Shown piece after piece: positions 10,059-19,592 of a stretch of DNA of 64,000 nucleotides; within the stretch, counting starts at the first letter, position 1; each line of letters begins with the position of its first letter. The stretch covers positions 17,579 through 81,578 of the forward strand of contig NZ_FPAU01000011.1 in the NCBI RefSeq assembly GCF_900116535.1, written 5' to 3'. This stretch comes from Kosakonia arachidis (GTDB lineage: Bacteria; Pseudomonadota; Gammaproteobacteria; Enterobacterales; Enterobacteriaceae). The notes beneath the pieces were generated by a model. The model ran no database searches. It was not told the origin of the DNA and was given only the letters and a program-made list of their open reading frames with translations. Position numbers and translations under genes: made by a program.

Positions 10059-11309
10059 ATGTCGCTGGCAAAAGCATCGGTATGGACTGCGACAAGCACG
10101 CTGGTCAAAATTGGCGCGGGCTTGCTGGTGGTCAAACTTTTGGCAGTATCCTTTGGGCCGTCAGGTGTCGGGCAGGCTGGTAACTTCCGCCAGTTAATTA
10201 CCGTGTTGGGCGTAATGGCTGGCGCCGGGATCTTCAATGGCGTTACTAAATTCGTCGCCCAGTATCACGATGATCCGGCGCGGCTGCGTGCGGTTGTTGG
10301 CACGTCGTCAACCATGGTGCTTGGTTTCTCAACCCTGCTGGCGCTCGTTTTTTTGCTTGCCGCTGCGCCTGTCAGCCAAGGGTTATTTGGCCATCCTGAT
10401 TTTCAGGGGCTGGTGCGGCTGGTGGCGCTGGTACAGTTTGGTATTGCATGGGCGAACTTGCTGCTGGCGGTGATGAAAGGTTTCCGCGATGCCGCCAGCA
10501 ATGCGCTGTCGCTGATTATTGGTAGCGTGGTTGGCGTGCTGGCCTGGTATCTCTGTTTCCGGCTTGGTGGTTACCAGGGGGCCTTACTGGGAATGGCGCT
10601 GGTTCCGGCGCTGGTGATAATTCCGGCCGTGTTGCTACTGATTCGACGTGGTTCGGTGCCGCTGGCGTACTTCGCACCGCGCTGGGACAATGGCTTAGCC
10701 GGTCAGCTCAGCAAATTTACGCTGATGGCGCTGATTACATCGGTAACGTTGCCGCTGGCCTATGTGATGATGCGAAATCTGCTGGCGGCGCATTATAGCT
10801 GGGAAGAGGTGGGGATCTGGCTGGGGGTGAGCAGCATTTCCGATGCCTATCTTCAGTTTATTACCGCTTCATTTAGTGTCTATCTGCTACCGACTTTATC
10901 GAGGCTGGCGACAAAAGAGGCGATTTCGCGCGAAATCGTGAAATCGCTGCGCTTTGTGTTGCCAGCGGTGGCGGCGGTGAGCCTGACGGTCTGGCTACTG
11001 CGCGATGTGGCGATCTGGTTGCTGTTTTCTGACAAGTTCACCGCTATGCGCGGTCTCTTTGCCTGGCAACTGGTCGGGGATGTACTGAAAGTGGGCGCTT
11101 ACGTTTTTGGTTACCTGGTGATTGCCAAAGCGTCGCTACGCTTCTACATTCTGGCAGAAATCAGCCAGTTCACTCTGCTTACGCTGTTCTCGCGCTGGCT
11201 TATCCCCGCGCACGGTGCTGCCGGTGCGGCACAGGCTTATATGGCAACTTACATTATTTATTTCGCCCTCTGTTGTGGCGCGTTTTTGATTTGGCGAAAA
11301 AAAGCATGA
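10059..11309 (+). CDS. wzxE: Lipid III flippase WzxE
   Basis: WzxE moves the undecaprenyl-linked ECA trisaccharide across the inner membrane. It has 416 residues, as in E. coli, with about twelve hydrophobic segments of the polysaccharide exporter (MOP) family and an N-terminal signature [15 protein letters not shown]. It begins one base after the wecE stop, and its stop overlaps the wecF start. Confidence 0.96.
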   Translation: MSLAKASVWTATSTLVKIGAGLLVVKLLAVSFGPSGVGQAGNFRQLITVLGVMAGAGIFNGVTKFVAQYHDDPARLRAVVGTSSTMVLGFSTLLALVFLLAAAPVSQGLFGHPDFQGLVRLVALVQFGIAWANLLLAVMKGFRDAASNALSLIIGSVVGVLAWYLCFRLGGYQGALLGMALVPALVIIPAVLLLIRRGSVPLAYFAPRWDNGLAGQLSKFTLMALITSVTLPLAYVMMRNLLAAHYSWEEVGIWLGVSSISDAYLQFITASFSVYLLPTLSRLATKEAISREIVKSLRFVLPAVAAVSLTVWLLRDVAIWLLFSDKFTAMRGLFAWQLVGDVLKVGAYVFGYLVIAKASLRFYILAEISQFTLLTLFSRWLIPAHGAAGAAQAYMATYIIYFALCCGAFLIWRKKA

Positions 11310-12385
11310 CTGCACTGATTCATGTACTGGGATCGGATATCCCACACCATAACCAGACCGTATTGCGCTTCTTTAACGATCATCTTGCTGCGTCGGGTAC
11401 ACATGCTCGCGAGTTTATGATTGCCAGCAGCGACAGGGACATAGGTGCGGAATATCCGGCGCTGACGCTGCACTTTTATGCGGACAAAAAGGCGCTGGCA
11501 AAAGCTGTCGTTGTGCGTGCAAAAGCGGATCGGCAACAGCGTTTTTTCTTCCACGGCCAGTTTAATTTCAGCCTGTGGCTGGCGTTATTGCGCGGCGCTA
11601 TCAAACGCGAGCAATTTTACTGGCATGTTTGGGGTGCTGATCTATACGAAGTCTCGCACAGCCTCAAGTTCCGTCTTTTTTATCCGCTGCGCAGGCTGGC
11701 TCAGAGCCGCGTAGGCTGCGTTTTTGCGACCCGGGGCGATCTGTCGTGGTACGGGAAACGTCATCCCACGGTGCGCGGGGAGTTGCTCTATTTCCCGACG
11801 CGTATGGATCCCGCGCTGAATACCATAGCGCATGAGTTGCAGCGGGAAGGCAAGCTGACGATTCTGGTGGGTAACTCCGGTGATCCGAGTAATGAACATA
11901 TTGCCGCGCTGGAGGCTATTCACCGCCAGTTCGGCGATACGGTGAACATCATTGTGCCGATGGGCTACCCGGCCAATAATGACAGTTATATTGATGCGGT
12001 CAGCCGCGCCGGTCTGACATTATTCAGCGCCGAAAACCTGTGTATTCTGCGTGAGAAAATGGCCTTTGATGACTATCTGTCGCTGCTTGGGCGGTGCGAT
12101 CTGGGGTATTTTATTTTTGCCCGCCAGCAGGGGATCGGTACGCTTTGTCTGCTGATTCAGGCTGGGGTGCCGTGCGTGCTTAACCGGGAAAATCCGTTCT
12201 GGCGTGATATGGTGGCCGAAGATATTCCGGTACTGTTTACTGGGGATGCATTGAATGAGACGGTGATTCGTGAAGCCCGGCGGCAATTGATCGCAGTGGA
12301 TAAAAACGCCATCACTTTCTTCAGTCCAAACTATATTGCGCTCTGGCATAAGGCGCTGCGCAATGCTGCGGGAATCGCTGGATGA
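11306..12385 (+). CDS. wecF: dTDP-Fuc4NAc:lipid II Fuc4NAc transferase
   Basis: WecF adds the third sugar, Fuc4NAc, to ECA lipid II to give lipid III. ATG 11306 gives 359 residues, the E. coli length, starting [16 protein letters not shown]. Conserved stretches include FHGQFN near 83-88, WGADLYE near 112-118, FATRGDLS near 142-149 and [11 protein letters not shown] near 188-198. The ATGA overlap with wzxE decides the start. The next gene, wzyE, overlaps in the same way. Confidence 0.96.
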   Translation: MTALIHVLGSDIPHHNQTVLRFFNDHLAASGTHAREFMIASSDRDIGAEYPALTLHFYADKKALAKAVVVRAKADRQQRFFFHGQFNFSLWLALLRGAIKREQFYWHVWGADLYEVSHSLKFRLFYPLRRLAQSRVGCVFATRGDLSWYGKRHPTVRGELLYFPTRMDPALNTIAHELQREGKLTILVGNSGDPSNEHIAALEAIHRQFGDTVNIIVPMGYPANNDSYIDAVSRAGLTLFSAENLCILREKMAFDDYLSLLGRCDLGYFIFARQQGIGTLCLLIQAGVPCVLNRENPFWRDMVAEDIPVLFTGDALNETVIREARRQLIAVDKNAITFFSPNYIALWHKALRNAAGIAG

Positions 12386-13734
12386 GTCCACTTGAGTTTT
12401 GCGGTCTGTTGATCCTCTGGTTGGTGGCAACGCTATTTATCGCCACGCTGACCTGGTTTGAGTTTCGCCGGGTACGGTTCAATTTTAACGTCTTCTTTTC
12501 ACTGCTTTTTTTGTTGACGTTTTTCTTTGGTTTCCCGCTCACCAGCACCCTGGTGTTCCGCTTTAACGTCGGTGTAGCGCCGCCGGGCGTGATGATGCAG
12601 TCACTGCTGGCCGCGGCCTGTTTCTACGCGATTTATTATGTGACGTACAAAACCCGGCTGCGGGCGAAAAGTGAGCAGGTATCGCGCCGTCCACTGTTCA
12701 CCATTAATCGGGTTGAGGCGCACCTGACGTGGATCATGCTGATGGTTATCGCGCTGGTCAGCGTGGGCATTTTCTTCATGCACAACGGGTTTTTGCTGTT
12801 CCGTCTGCACTCCTATAGCCAGATCTTCTCCAGCGAAGTTTCCGGCGTCGCATTGAAACGTTTCTTTTACTTCTTTATTCCGGCCATGCTGGTGGTCTAT
12901 TTTTTGCGGCAGAGCACGCAGGCGTGGCTGTTTTTCCTCGTCAGCACGGTCGCATTCGGTTTGTTGACGTACATGATCGTCGGCGGCACACGTGCCAATA
13001 TTATTATCGCTTTTGCTATCTTCCTGTTTATCGGCATTATTCGTGGCTGGATCTCGCTGTGGATGCTGGCTGCCGCGGGTGTGCTGGGTATTGTTGGGAT
13101 GTTCTGGCTGGCATTGAAGCGCTATGGGCTTAATGTCAGCGGTGATGAAGCTTTTTACACTTTCTTGTATCTGACCCGCGATACCTTTTCTCCCTGGGAA
13201 AATCTGTCTCTGCTGCTGCAAAACTATGACAAGATCGATTTTCAGGGGCTGGCGCCGATTGTGCGCGATTTCTACGTTTTCGTCCCTTCCTGGCTGTGGC
13301 ATGGCCGCCCGAGTATCGTGCTGAACTCGGCGAATTACTTTACCTGGGAAGTATTGAATAACCACTCCGGGCTGGCTATCTCTCCGACACTTATTGGATC
13401 GCTGGTGGTGATGGGGGGTGTCTGGTTTATCCCGTTCGGTGCGGTGGTAGTGGGTCTTATCATTAAGTGGTTTGACTGGGTATATAAACTTGGCAATCGG
13501 GAAACAAATCGCTATAAAGCGGCGATCCTGCACAGTTTCTGTTTTGGCGCTATCTTCAATATGATCGTGCTGGCGCGTGAGGGACTGGATGCTTTTGTTT
13601 CCCGCGTGGTGTTCTTCCTCGTCGTTTTCGGTTTCTGCTTGCTGATGGCGAAATTGCTGTACTGGTTGTTTGATAGCGCTGGCCTGATACGTAATCGCAG
13701 TGCGCGCGCGGTGAACCCCCTTTCCCAGTTGTAA
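12382..13734 (+). CDS. wzyE: ECA polymerase WzyE
   Basis: WzyE polymerises the ECA trisaccharide repeat at the periplasmic face of the inner membrane. It has 450 residues, the E. coli length, with about eleven hydrophobic segments and a family-typical periplasmic loop around [12 protein letters not shown] and the later [12 protein letters not shown]. The ATGA overlap with wecF indicates translational coupling. An antisense frame of 310 codons (12601-13533) covers it and is not considered a gene. Confidence 0.95.
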   Translation: MSPLEFCGLLILWLVATLFIATLTWFEFRRVRFNFNVFFSLLFLLTFFFGFPLTSTLVFRFNVGVAPPGVMMQSLLAAACFYAIYYVTYKTRLRAKSEQVSRRPLFTINRVEAHLTWIMLMVIALVSVGIFFMHNGFLLFRLHSYSQIFSSEVSGVALKRFFYFFIPAMLVVYFLRQSTQAWLFFLVSTVAFGLLTYMIVGGTRANIIIAFAIFLFIGIIRGWISLWMLAAAGVLGIVGMFWLALKRYGLNVSGDEAFYTFLYLTRDTFSPWENLSLLLQNYDKIDFQGLAPIVRDFYVFVPSWLWHGRPSIVLNSANYFTWEVLNNHSGLAISPTLIGSLVVMGGVWFIPFGAVVVGLIIKWFDWVYKLGNRETNRYKAAILHSFCFGAIFNMIVLAREGLDAFVSRVVFFLVVFGFCLLMAKLLYWLFDSAGLIRNRSARAVNPLSQL

Positions 13735-13745
13735 AAAGGAATAAC

Positions 13746-14486
13746 ATGACGGACAAGACGGCAGCGCCGCTGTATGACCTGCGCGGTCTGAAACTCATTG
13801 GCTGGCGCGATATGCAGCACGCGCTGGATTATCTCTATGCTGACGGCGAAATAAAACGTGGCACGCTGGTGGCAATGAACGCCGAAAAACTGCTGACCGT
13901 GGAAGATGATCCCTTGGTGCGTGCGCTGATTGAGGCAGCGGAGTTTAAATATGCTGACGGTATCAGCGTGGTTCGCTCTCTGCGCAAGAAATTTCCGCAG
14001 GCGCAGGTCTCACGCGTTGCTGGCGCCGATCTTTGGGAACATTTAATGATGCGCGCCGGGCAGTCAGGTACGCCTGTATTCCTGGTGGGGGGAAAACCTG
14101 AGGTGCTGGCGCAAACGGAGCAGAAATTGCGTGCACAGTGGCAGGTCAATATCGTGGGTAGCCAGAATGGTTATTTTACGGCGGATCAGCGTGAGGCACT
14201 GTTTGCTCGTATCCGGGACAGCGGTGCGAAAATTGTCACCGTTGCTATGGGATCGCCGCGACAGGAGATTTTTATGCGTGACTGCCGCGCTGTTTACGCC
14301 GACGCTTTGTTTATGGGGGTGGGCGGGACGTATGACGTCTTTACCGGACATGTAAAGCGTGCGCCGAAGATCTGGCAGCAACTGGGGCTGGAGTGGCTCT
14401 ACCGCTTGCTTTCGCAGCCTACGCGGCTCAAGCGTCAGCTCCGCTTACTGCGTTATTTACGTTGGCACTATAGCGGAAAATTCTGA
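13746..14486 (+). CDS. wecG: UDP-ManNAcA:GlcNAc-PP-undecaprenol ManNAcA transferase
   Basis: WecG adds ManNAcA to ECA lipid I to form lipid II. It belongs to the WecG/TagA/CpsF family (GT26). It has 246 residues, as in E. coli, with family motifs RVAGADLWE near 92-100, FLVGGKP near 112-118 and [12 protein letters not shown] near 172-183. It is the last gene of the wec operon, 11 bases after wzyE, and is followed by a hairpin terminator. Confidence 0.96.
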   Translation: MTDKTAAPLYDLRGLKLIGWRDMQHALDYLYADGEIKRGTLVAMNAEKLLTVEDDPLVRALIEAAEFKYADGISVVRSLRKKFPQAQVSRVAGADLWEHLMMRAGQSGTPVFLVGGKPEVLAQTEQKLRAQWQVNIVGSQNGYFTADQREALFARIRDSGAKIVTVAMGSPRQEIFMRDCRAVYADALFMGVGGTYDVFTGHVKRAPKIWQQLGLEWLYRLLSQPTRLKRQLRLLRYLRWHYSGKF

Positions 14487-14494
14487 TCTTATCA

Positions 14495-14524
14495 GGCAGC
14501 GTTTCACGCTGCCGCTTTCCTTTC
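14495..14524 (+). terminator. Terminator of the wec operon
   Basis: GGCAGCG and CGCTGCC form a perfect 7-bp stem with a TTTCA loop, followed by a pyrimidine- and T-rich stretch. It begins 8 bases after the wecG stop. The 220 bases from here to yifK hold its promoter and leader; no small ORF in it could be supported. Confidence 0.75.
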
Positions 14525-14742
14525 AACTGCTGTTTTATTGTGCATCGGGTCGATTTTTCTTATACATCGTTTGCCATTTCCCGCAATTTAAGAAACCATT
14601 CGCTCACTCATTTGCAGTGTCGCGGCGTTTTTGTGCCAGCCATTTCCGGGCCGGTACAGCATGGCCTGTTATGAGTCGAGGAAAAACGCATAACAATAAT
14701 CCGCGGAGCGGGTAAGAAAGAAGCAAACACAACAGAGGATTT

Positions 14743-16128
14743 ATGGCTGAAAATAAACCGGAGCTTCAGCGCGGTCTGGAGTCTCGTCATATCGAATTAA
14801 TCGCCCTGGGCGGCACCATCGGCGTAGGGTTGTTTATGGGGGCTGCCAGTACGCTTAAGTGGGCGGGCCCATCAGTATTGCTGGCGTATATCATCGCCGG
14901 CCTTTTCGTCTTTTTTATCATGCGTTCAATGGGTGAGATGCTGTTTCTTGAGCCGGTAGCCGGTTCCTTTGCCGTCTACGCACATCGTTATATGAGCCCC
15001 TTCTTTGGCTATCTGACGGCCTGGTCCTACTGGTTTATGTGGATGGCGGTGGGGATCTCGGAAATTACCGCCATCGGCGTCTATATCCAGTTCTGGTTCC
15101 CCGAGCTTGCTCAGTGGATCCCAGCGTTGATTGCGGTGGCACTGGTGGCGCTGGCCAACCTTGCGGCCGTACGTCTTTATGGCGAAATTGAATTCTGGTT
15201 TGCCATGATTAAAGTCACCACCATCATCGTGATGATTATTGTTGGCCTTGGCGTGATCTTTTTCGGTTTTGGCAACGGCGGTCATTCGATTGGCTTTGGC
15301 AATCTGACCGAACATGGTGGCTTCTTTGCCGGTGGCTGGAAAGGCTTCTTAACCGCGCTCTGTATTGTGGTCGCCTCTTACCAGGGTGTTGAGCTTATCG
15401 GTATTACTGCCGGTGAAGCTAAAAATCCGCAGGTAACACTGCGTAGTGCGGTCAGCAAGGTGCTGTGGCGTATCCTGATTTTCTATGTGGGGGCCATCTT
15501 CGTTATCGTCACCATCTTCCCATGGAATGAAATCGGCACCAACGGCAGCCCGTTTGTGCTGACGTTTGCCAAAATCGGTATTACCGCAGCGGCAGGCATC
15601 ATCAACTTTGTGGTACTGACGGCTGCGCTCTCGGGTTGTAACAGCGGCATGTACAGCTGCGGTCGTATGCTTTACGCGCTGGCGAAGAACCGTCAGTTGC
15701 CGTCTGCGGTGGCGAAAGTGTCTAAAAGCGGCGTTCCGGCTGCGGGCGTGACTATCTCTATTATTATTCTGCTGATCGGTTCGTGCCTGAACTACATTAT
15801 TCCTAACCCACAGCGCGTGTTTGTTTATGTCTATAGTGCCAGCGTATTGCCGGGTATGGTGCCATGGTTCGTGATTCTGATTAGCCAGTTGCGTTTTCGT
15901 AAAGCGCACAAAGCGGCGATGGTCACGCATCCGTTCCGCTCAATGCTGTTCCCGTGGGCGAACTGGCTGACCATGGCATTCCTGGCGTGCGTGTTGATTG
16001 GTATGGGATTCAATGACGATACCCGTATGTCGCTGTTTGTCGGCATTATCTTCCTTGCCGTAGTCACCGCGGCGTATAAGGTATTTGGCCTCAATGGACA
16101 CGCGGTTACGCGTCAGGTGGGTGAATAA
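14743..16128 (+). CDS. yifK: Threonine/serine:H+ symporter YifK (ThrP)
   Basis: YifK is an inner-membrane amino acid permease of the amino acid-polyamine-organocation family, reported in E. coli and Salmonella as a threonine/serine importer. It has 461 residues, the E. coli length, with twelve hydrophobic segments and the N-terminal signature [20 protein letters not shown]. The gene starts after an AGAGGA ribosome-binding site and ends just before the argX tRNA operon. In E. coli the gene is controlled by Lrp and the small RNA GcvB; this was not tested here. Confidence 0.95.
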   Translation: MAENKPELQRGLESRHIELIALGGTIGVGLFMGAASTLKWAGPSVLLAYIIAGLFVFFIMRSMGEMLFLEPVAGSFAVYAHRYMSPFFGYLTAWSYWFMWMAVGISEITAIGVYIQFWFPELAQWIPALIAVALVALANLAAVRLYGEIEFWFAMIKVTTIIVMIIVGLGVIFFGFGNGGHSIGFGNLTEHGGFFAGGWKGFLTALCIVVASYQGVELIGITAGEAKNPQVTLRSAVSKVLWRILIFYVGAIFVIVTIFPWNEIGTNGSPFVLTFAKIGITAAAGIINFVVLTAALSGCNSGMYSCGRMLYALAKNRQLPSAVAKVSKSGVPAAGVTISIIILLIGSCLNYIIPNPQRVFVYVYSASVLPGMVPWFVILISQLRFRKAHKAAMVTHPFRSMLFPWANWLTMAFLACVLIGMGFNDDTRMSLFVGIIFLAVVTAAYKVFGLNGHAVTRQVGE

Positions 16129-16133
16129 GAGTC

Positions 16134-16166
16134 AAAATGCGCAAAGCATAACCAAACGCGCATTTT
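16134..16166 (+). terminator. Terminator of yifK
   Basis: AAAATGCGC and GCGCATTTT form a 9-bp perfect stem six bases after the yifK stop. The stem ends in a T-rich stretch. This separates yifK from the tRNA operon promoter. Confidence 0.75.
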
Positions 16167-16180
16167 CTTAAAAAAAGCAC

Positions 16181-16209
16181 TAGACAGCCGCGCCCGAAGT
16201 CCGTACTAT
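16181..16209 (+). promoter_or_regulatory. Promoter of the argX-hisR-leuT-proM tRNA operon
   Basis: A -35 TAGACA at 16181-16186 and a -10 TACTAT at 16204-16209 are separated by 17 bases. They are followed by a C-rich discriminator (CCACCCCCGC), a feature typical of stringently controlled stable-RNA promoters. Transcription should start about 15 bases before argX. Confidence 0.8.
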
Positions 16210-16230
16210 CCACCCCCGCAACGGCGCTAC

Positions 16231-16307
<77 letters not shown>

Positions 16308-16375
16308 TTTAAACCCGGCGCTTGAGCTGCGGTGGTTCGTGATTGGTCACGATACCGCGTGAAAAGATTTACAGT

Positions 16376-16452
16376 GGTGGCTATAGCTCAGTTGGTAGAG
16401 CCCTGGATTGTGATTCCAGTTGTCGTGGGTTCGAGTCCCATTAGCCACCCCA
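16376..16452 (+). tRNA. hisR: tRNA-His (GTG anticodon)
   Basis: The tRNA has the extra 5' G (position -1) opposite C73, acceptor stem GTGGCTA with TAGCCAC, anticodon GTG in GATTGTGATTC, and T-loop GGTTCGAGTCC. CCA is encoded. The length is 77 bases. Confidence 0.97.
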
Positions 16453-16480
16453 TTATTTGGCAGTACAAGTTTCGTGGAAT

Positions 16481-16567
16481 GCGAAGGTGGCGGAATTGGT
16501 AGACGCGCTAGCTTCAGGTGTTAGTGTCCTTACGGACGTGGGGGTTCAAGTCCCCCCCCTCGCACCA
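16481..16567 (+). tRNA. leuT: tRNA-Leu (CAG anticodon)
   Basis: This is a class II tRNA of 87 bases with acceptor stem GCGAAGG, anticodon CAG in CTTCAGGTG, a long variable arm (TGTCCTTACGGACGT), T-loop GGTTCAAGTCC and encoded CCA. Confidence 0.97.
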
Positions 16568-16606
16568 CAACTTAAATTGAACAAAAAATTCAAAAAGCAG
16601 TAAAAA

Positions 16607-16683
16607 CGGCGAGTAGCGCAGCTTGGTAGCGCAACTGGTTTGGGACCAGTGGGTCGGAGGTTCGAATCCTCTCTCGCCGACCA
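16607..16683 (+). tRNA. proM: tRNA-Pro (TGG anticodon)
   Basis: Acceptor stem CGGCGAG pairs with CTCGCCG. The anticodon TGG is in GTTTGGGACC, and the T-loop is GGTTCGAATCC with encoded CCA. The length is 77 bases. It is the last tRNA of the operon and is followed by a terminator. Confidence 0.97.
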
Positions 16684-16690
16684 ATTTTGA

Positions 16691-16713
16691 ACCCCGCGAA
16701 AGCGGGGTTTTTT
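16691..16713 (+). terminator. Terminator of the tRNA operon
   Basis: ACCCCGC-GAAA-GCGGGGT is a 7-bp stem with a stable GAAA tetraloop, followed directly by a T-run. It lies eight bases after proM. Confidence 0.92.
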
Positions 16714-16749
16714 GTTTCCTGTGTTCCCTTAATCCCCGCGTTTTCTGCC

Positions 16750-16767
16750 TGTTGGCTATCAACGACA
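16750..16767 (+). promoter_or_regulatory. GlrR-type activator site 1 (TGTT-N10-GACA)
   Basis: One mismatch from the TGTC-N10-GACA palindrome bound by the response regulator GlrR (QseF) upstream of glmY/glmZ. It lies about 215 bases upstream of the glmZ sigma54 promoter, in enhancer position. Confidence 0.65.
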
Positions 16768-16781
16768 ACCCCTTCTCGTAC

Positions 16782-16799
16782 TGTCGCCTAAGAGAGACT
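16782..16799 (+). promoter_or_regulatory. GlrR-type activator site 2 (TGTC-N10-GACT)
   Basis: One mismatch from TGTC-N10-GACA. It starts 32 bases after the start of site 1, which is three helical turns and so on the same DNA face. Confidence 0.65.
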
Positions 16800-16801
16800 T
16801 C

Positions 16802-16814
16802 TAATTTATTGAAT
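16802..16814 (-). promoter_or_regulatory. IHF-like site between GlrR sites and glmZ promoter
   Basis: TAATTTATTGAAT matches the reverse of the IHF consensus WATCAANNNNTTR with one mismatch and sits in an A+T-rich stretch. IHF bending between enhancer and sigma54 promoter is typical of such systems. The match alone is weak; the context raises it. Confidence 0.4.
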
Positions 16815-16845
16815 TTAAACAAATAATATAATTTACCTTATTAGA

Positions 16846-16863
16846 TGTCGTTCTGTGGCGACA
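16846..16863 (+). promoter_or_regulatory. GlrR-type activator site 3 (TGTC-N10-GACA, exact)
   Basis: An exact match to the TGTC-N10-GACA GlrR-binding palindrome, about 107 bases upstream of the sigma54 element. With sites 1 and 2 it forms a three-site array like that described upstream of glmY in E. coli. Confidence 0.75.
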
Positions 16864-16969
16864 AACTGTGACGATGATCGCGGTGAAGAGGGAAGCAGGA
16901 CGCCCTGAGTAGGTTGAATTTATTGGCTTATTAAAAGTTTGCGCTGCGTTCCATTTGAGGGTGTAAACC

Positions 16970-16990
16970 TGGCATGATACGTGCAATAAT
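16970..16990 (+). promoter_or_regulatory. sigma54 promoter of glmZ with overlapping sigma70-like -10
   Basis: TGGCATGATACGTGCA has the invariant GG (16971-16972) and GC (16983-16984) at exact N10 spacing. The GC is 12 bases from the expected GlmZ 5' end at 16997. An AATAAT at 16985-16990 could act as a sigma70 -10 for the same start, with a weak TGTAAA -35 at 16962, so dual use is possible. Confidence 0.75.
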
Positions 16991-16996
16991 ATTCAT

Positions 16997-17202
16997 GTAG
17001 ATGCTCATTCCATCTCTTATGCTCGCCTTCTGGCTTCATAAACTCAGGAATGATGCAGAGCCGTTTACGGTGCTTATCGTCCACAGACAGATGTCGCTTC
17101 GGCCTCATCAAACACCATGGACATAACGTTGAGTGAAGCACCCATTAGTTGTCAAAGACCTGTTTTAACGCCTGCCTGAGCTTTCCGGCAGGCGTTTTTT
17201 TT
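16997..17202 (+). ncRNA. glmZ: Small RNA GlmZ
   Basis: GlmZ base-pairs with the glmS mRNA leader, with Hfq, to activate glucosamine-6-phosphate synthase translation. It is cut by RNase E with the adaptor RapZ unless the decoy RNA GlmY intervenes. The 206 bases are readily aligned with E. coli GlmZ: the same 5' end GTAGATGCTCATTCCATCTC, the conserved GCAGAGCCGTTTACGGTGC block, a conserved GTTGAGTGAAGCACCCA block, the TTGTC...GACCTGTTTTAACG pairing/processing region, and a terminator at the 3' end. It lies downstream of the proM tRNA and convergent to hemY, as in E. coli. The aslB-aslA genes found upstream in E. coli K-12 are absent here. Confidence 0.95.
17167..17202 (+). terminator. Terminator of glmZ
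   Basis: AACGCCTGCC and GGCAGGCGTT form a perfect 10-bp stem followed by eight T residues; it makes the 3' end of GlmZ. It reads only in the plus direction, because the minus strand lacks a T-run. Confidence 0.92.
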
Positions 17203-17211
17203 GGCTGGCCG

Positions 17212-18408
17212 TCAGGCCGGAGGGTTATTTTGCAGCGTCAGCAGCAGACCGTCGCGGCGCATGAGTGCGGCCTCTTCCGGCTGATGCATGCGATCGAGAC
17301 AATCTGCCAGCCAGGCGTAGTCGAACGCATCCGGACGCTGTTTCAGCGCCGCGCGGAAGGCCAGGCTTGCTTCCTGCCATTCGCCATGTTTCAGCAGTGA
17401 CTGGCCCAACGTACTCCACAGCAGGGGGCGATCGCCCTGCGTTTTAATCTGCTGGCGCAGAACTTTTTCGATCTGCTCAGGATTATTGGTTTTCAGCCGC
17501 GGGATCAGCATCACCAGACGATCGTCATACTGGCGTTTCAGGCCATCAAGAATTATTTCCTGTGCAGTATCGTGATCGTCGCACTCAATCAAGTGCTCGG
17601 CGATAGTCACCTGTAGCGTCATCTGCTGACGGGTTTTACGGCTCTGGTTTTTCCACCAACTTTTCAGACCTTCGCTGCCCTGATCCGCGCGCGCTTGATC
17701 CATCATGCCAATCCACGCCTGCTGTTGCAGCGCATCACGATGATCGTCGTCGCCGACATCGGCTTTCGCCATCGAAGGGATGATATCCAGTAGGGAAGTC
17801 CATGCGCCGGTGCGAATATAGGCCCGTTCAGCCAGGCGTAGCACTTCCGGATGACGCGGGGTGATCTCCAACAATTTATCCACACCATGACGGGCTGCAT
17901 GATTCTCGTTGCGCGCCAGTTGCAGGCGTACCCGGGTGATTTCTACCGGGATGGGGTCGTTTTCCGCCAGCTCTGCCGCGCGCTCCAGATGCTGGTTGGC
18001 ACGGGCTTCATCACCGCGTTGCTGCGCCGCTTCGGCCGCCAGCAGGTAATTCACCACGGGCTGCTCGGCGTGATCGGCATTTTTCGACATCAACTTTTCA
18101 ACTTGCTGATAGTCGCCTTCCGCCAGCTTGAGTAGCGCTTGCTCCGTTTGTTTACGTGCGCGACGACGTTTGCGACCCACAAACCATCCACGGGTATGTG
18201 CGCCAGTGCGGAAAATGCGCCGCAGCACCCATTCGAGGGCAAAGATCGCCACCAATGCCAGAGCCAGAATGATCACTAACCCGGTGACGCTGGTTTCAAT
18301 GTTGTAATTATCGGTTTGGATCAGCACATAACCCTGATGCCCGGCGAGCATGGGGCCGAGCACGATCCCAGCGATCAACAACGCAAAGAGCAATAACACT
18401 TTCAGCAT
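17212..18408 (-). CDS. hemY: HemY, TPR-containing inner-membrane protein of the hem operon
   Basis: HemY is a membrane protein of unclear function encoded with haem genes; it is not protoporphyrinogen oxidase despite the name. It has 398 residues, the E. coli length. Two hydrophobic segments (about 4-22 and 41-62) anchor it. A long soluble part with TPR-like helix pairs follows, with DDHRDALQQQAWIGMMDQA in its middle part. It is the last gene of hemCDXY, two bases after hemX, and ends 9 bases from the glmZ terminator. Confidence 0.94.
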   Translation of the reverse strand: MLKVLLLFALLIAGIVLGPMLAGHQGYVLIQTDNYNIETSVTGLVIILALALVAIFALEWVLRRIFRTGAHTRGWFVGRKRRRARKQTEQALLKLAEGDYQQVEKLMSKNADHAEQPVVNYLLAAEAAQQRGDEARANQHLERAAELAENDPIPVEITRVRLQLARNENHAARHGVDKLLEITPRHPEVLRLAERAYIRTGAWTSLLDIIPSMAKADVGDDDHRDALQQQAWIGMMDQARADQGSEGLKSWWKNQSRKTRQQMTLQVTIAEHLIECDDHDTAQEIILDGLKRQYDDRLVMLIPRLKTNNPEQIEKVLRQQIKTQGDRPLLWSTLGQSLLKHGEWQEASLAFRAALKQRPDAFDYAWLADCLDRMHQPEEAALMRRDGLLLTLQNNPPA

Positions 18409-18410
18409 GC

Positions 18411-19571
18411 TTATTCTCCCTGCGCTGTGGCTGCACTGGTCGGCGCCTGTTGAGACGTCACGGCAGGCTGCGCCAGAAGATTGCGTACGCGGGTTTGCAT
18501 TAATTTTTCCAGAATTGGCTGGCTTTGCAGCGATTCCGGTAAATTCATGGCAATTGTTTGCTGGCTCAGCTTATCCACTTCCTCAAGGAAGGATTTGGTG
18601 GCCGCATCGTCGGTGTCGTAGTACGCACGTACCCAGGTAGAAACATTATCCAGCGCCTGTTTGTAGGTCTCTTCCTGATGACGCGGAACGGCTTGCGCGG
18701 CGACGAGCAGACGTGAACGGATGTTTTCACGCAGGTAGATATCCTGATTCGGCGCGAGCAGCGGTACTGCCGTTTCATCGCGACGGCGGATAGTGATAAA
18801 GCTGTCCATAAAGTTCTGCCAGCTTTTTTGTAGATTGACGCGCCATTCGCTGATCGAGCCGGAAGGGGTGCTGCTGTCGTCATCCATCGGTGAATCGTCA
18901 TCGTTATTATCCGCAAGACGCAGATTATCAATTTGATTCGAAAGCTGGTTCAGATTGAGGATAATGCCATCGTAATCCACCTGAGTGATTGCCGACAGAC
19001 TGCCGATATCATCAGTGATGGCGCGACGTGCGGTAATCAGGCTTGGATCGTTCATATCCGCCAGACTGGCGTCGGCACTCTTCAACAGTGCGGCAGCTGT
19101 GGTGACATCCTGATCGCTCCACAGTTTGCGGCCCGCCAGTTTCACCAGGAAATCGGCCTGTGCCAGTTGCCATGTTTTCGCATCAGAACCGGAGATGGTT
19201 GCCACTTTCTGCTGCACTTCATCAAGCTGCTTCGCCAGGACGTCGTTCTGACGTTTGGCAGCATCAAGCTGGTCTGCTTGTTGTTTAATCACGCCTTCCA
19301 GCTCTGCGCGTTGCTTATCCTGCGATTGTTGTAAGGCGATAACCTGATTGGCGATCTCGCCATTATTGCTATGTAGTGTTGCTACTTGCTGTTTTACCCA
19401 GCCATAAAGCCCGGCACCCGATGCCAGCGCAATGGCAATGGCGATCGCGCTGAGCGCAAGGCTGGTCCTGTTAGCGCGTCTATTCTTCTCTGCTTTTTCC
19501 GGCGGCGGCGTTGCGCCGTCAGCCGCTTTGGTCTCTTCGACCACGGCGGAGGAGTTTTTTTGTTCCGTCAT
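18411..19571 (-). CDS. hemX: HemX, membrane protein of the hem operon
   Basis: HemX was once thought to be a uroporphyrinogen methylase, but it lacks that fold and its role is unknown. It has 386 residues (E. coli 393). A low-complexity charged N-terminus comes first, then one membrane segment near 37-56, a coiled coil near 65-130 ([13 protein letters not shown]), and a conserved domain with [15 protein letters not shown] near 150 and [22 protein letters not shown] near 262. It starts 21 bases after hemD. Confidence 0.93.
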   Translation of the reverse strand: MTEQKNSSAVVEETKAADGATPPPEKAEKNRRANRTSLALSAIAIAIALASGAGLYGWVKQQVATLHSNNGEIANQVIALQQSQDKQRAELEGVIKQQADQLDAAKRQNDVLAKQLDEVQQKVATISGSDAKTWQLAQADFLVKLAGRKLWSDQDVTTAAALLKSADASLADMNDPSLITARRAITDDIGSLSAITQVDYDGIILNLNQLSNQIDNLRLADNNDDDSPMDDDSSTPSGSISEWRVNLQKSWQNFMDSFITIRRRDETAVPLLAPNQDIYLRENIRSRLLVAAQAVPRHQEETYKQALDNVSTWVRAYYDTDDAATKSFLEEVDKLSQQTIAMNLPESLQSQPILEKLMQTRVRNLLAQPAVTSQQAPTSAATAQGE

Positions 19572-19592
19572 TATGGCTTCCCATTATGAGAG

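Noticed and set aside
12601..13533. 310-codon minus-strand frame opposite wzyE
   Set aside because: It is a highly charged, Gln/His/Arg-rich shadow of a membrane protein gene, without its own start signals.
16920..17141. 73-codon ORF on the minus strand across the glmZ gene
   Set aside because: It is antisense to the well-conserved GlmZ RNA, has no ribosome-binding site and no recognisable protein family.
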